A stretch of DNA of 5,735 bases, from positions 1 through 5,735 of the forward strand of contig OMSY01000149.1 of the NCBI GenBank assembly GCA_900313875.1, read 5' to 3'. The DNA is from an uncultured Actinomycetes bacterium (GTDB taxonomy: Bacteria; Actinomycetota; Coriobacteriia; Coriobacteriales; RUG844). Under the pieces are notes generated by a model. That model saw nothing but the letters and a program-made list of their open reading frames with translations, was not told where the DNA came from and ran no database searches. The position numbers and the translations under genes were made by a program. Below are positions 5,041-5,735 of the stretch, in pieces (position 1 is the first letter of the stretch; each line of letters begins with the position of its first letter).

Positions 5041-5735
5041 ATGTACCAGGTCAGGAAACGCGACGGCAAGATCGCGGAATTCGACATCTCGAAGATCACC
5101 GCAGCCATCAGCAGCGCATTCGATGCCTGCAAGAAGCAGTATCATCCCACCACCATCGACCTTCTGGCCCTCAACGTCACCGCCCATTTCGAGCCCAAGA
5201 TCGCCGACGACCTGATCGACGTCGAGTCCATCCAGGACAGCGTCGAGGAGGTCCTCTCCGGAGCCGGCTACGCGGACGTCGCGAAAGCCTACATCCTGTA
5301 CCGCAAGCAGCGCGAGAAGGTACGCAACGCGAAGGCCACCCTGCTCGATTACAAGGCCCTCGTCGACACGTACGTCAAGGTCGAGGATTGGCGCGTCAAG
5401 GAGAACTCCACCGTCACCTATTCGGTCGGTGGCCTCATCCTCTCCAACTCCGGCGCCATCACCGCCAACTACTGGCTCTCCGAGATCTACGACAGCGAGA
5501 TCGCGGAGGCGCACCGCAACGCCGACCTGCACCTGCATGACCTCTCGATGCTCACCGGCTACTGCGCTGGCTGGTCGCTCAAGCAGCTCATCCAGGAGGG
5601 TCTCGGCGGCGTCCCCGGCAAGATCACCAGCAAGCCGGCGAGCCACCTGTCCAGCCTGTGCAACCAGATGGTCAACTTCCTCGGCATCATGCAGAACGAG
5701 TGGGCCGGCGCCCAGGCCTTCTCCTCCTTCGACAC
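5041..5735 (+). CDS. nrdD: Anaerobic ribonucleoside-triphosphate reductase NrdD (class III), N-terminal 231 codons, cut by right edge
   Basis: NrdD reduces ribonucleotides to deoxyribonucleotides by glycyl-radical chemistry under anoxia, with formate as usual reductant. Residues 1 to about 92 form an ATP-cone (V-R-K-R-D-G-K near the start, then FDISKITAAI), which sets overall activity by ATP/dATP binding. The catalytic barrel then begins with ENSTVTYSVGGLI (121-133), HLHDLSMLTGYCAGWSLKQLI (from 164) and NQMVNFLGIMQNEWAGAQAFSSFD (208-231). C175 in YCAGW is the likely first active-site cysteine of class III enzymes (C79 in phage T4 NrdD). The zinc-site cysteines and the glycyl-radical loop lie beyond the window. 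The ATG at 5041 has GGAGGGGG (5029-5036) just upstream and gives the standard N-terminus; in-frame ATGs at 4966 and 4990 would add non-family residues. The frame is intact to the edge. The activase nrdG lies divergently on the other side of the shared control region, where NrdR-like boxes are present. Confidence 0.96.
   Translation, partial: MYQVRKRDGKIAEFDISKITAAISSAFDACKKQYHPTTIDLLALNVTAHFEPKIADDLIDVESIQDSVEEVLSGAGYADVAKAYILYRKQREKVRNAKATLLDYKALVDTYVKVEDWRVKENSTVTYSVGGLILSNSGAITANYWLSEIYDSEIAEAHRNADLHLHDLSMLTGYCAGWSLKQLIQEGLGGVPGKITSKPASHLSSLCNQMVNFLGIMQNEWAGAQAFSSFD

Overview
The window reads as chromosomal housekeeping DNA from an anaerobic, high-GC Gram-positive bacterium. The likely group is Coriobacteriia (Olsenella/Collinsella/Atopobium relatives). 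This is inferred from strong G/C preference at third codon positions, an oxygen-sensitive class III ribonucleotide reductase, GTG starts with strong purine-rich Shine-Dalgarno sequences, and the protein families present. No 16S or other taxonomic marker is present, so the assignment is tentative. No mobile element, CRISPR array, tRNA or rRNA was seen.

Layout: four genes lie on the minus strand and one on the plus strand. Reading leftward from the right-hand intergenic region, these are nrdG (activase of anaerobic ribonucleotide reductase), serC (phosphoserine aminotransferase), uppP (undecaprenyl-diphosphate phosphatase) and pcrA (UvrD-family helicase, cut by the left edge). Reading rightward from the same region is nrdD (anaerobic ribonucleotide reductase, cut by the right edge). 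nrdG and nrdD are therefore divergent across a control region of about 400 bp instead of forming the usual nrdD-nrdG operon.

That control region is the richest part of the window. It holds two NrdR-box-like sites 31 bp apart, a good -35/extended -10 promoter pointing at nrdD, two DnaA-box-like sequences, and a perfect 22-bp inverted repeat that would form a long hairpin at the start of the nrdD transcript. It also holds a -10-like element so close to the nrdG ATG that the nrdG message could be leaderless.

The serC upstream region carries an extended -10 promoter preceded by a perfect tandem duplication of an 18-bp unit, each copy centred on a CCCGGG palindrome. serC is followed by two tandem hairpins before uppP. 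The UppP protein is about 125 residues longer than its E. coli counterpart; the extra sequence is one hydrophilic block between the two conserved halves.

Functionally, NrdG makes the glycyl radical on NrdD so that ribonucleotides can be reduced without oxygen, and NrdR would match this to dNTP supply. SerC makes serine (biosynthesis), UppP recycles the cell-wall lipid carrier, and PcrA acts in DNA repair and replication-fork maintenance. Apart from nrdG/nrdD, the neighbours do not share a pathway. No wholly new system is evident; the unusual items are the regulatory repeats and the UppP insertion.
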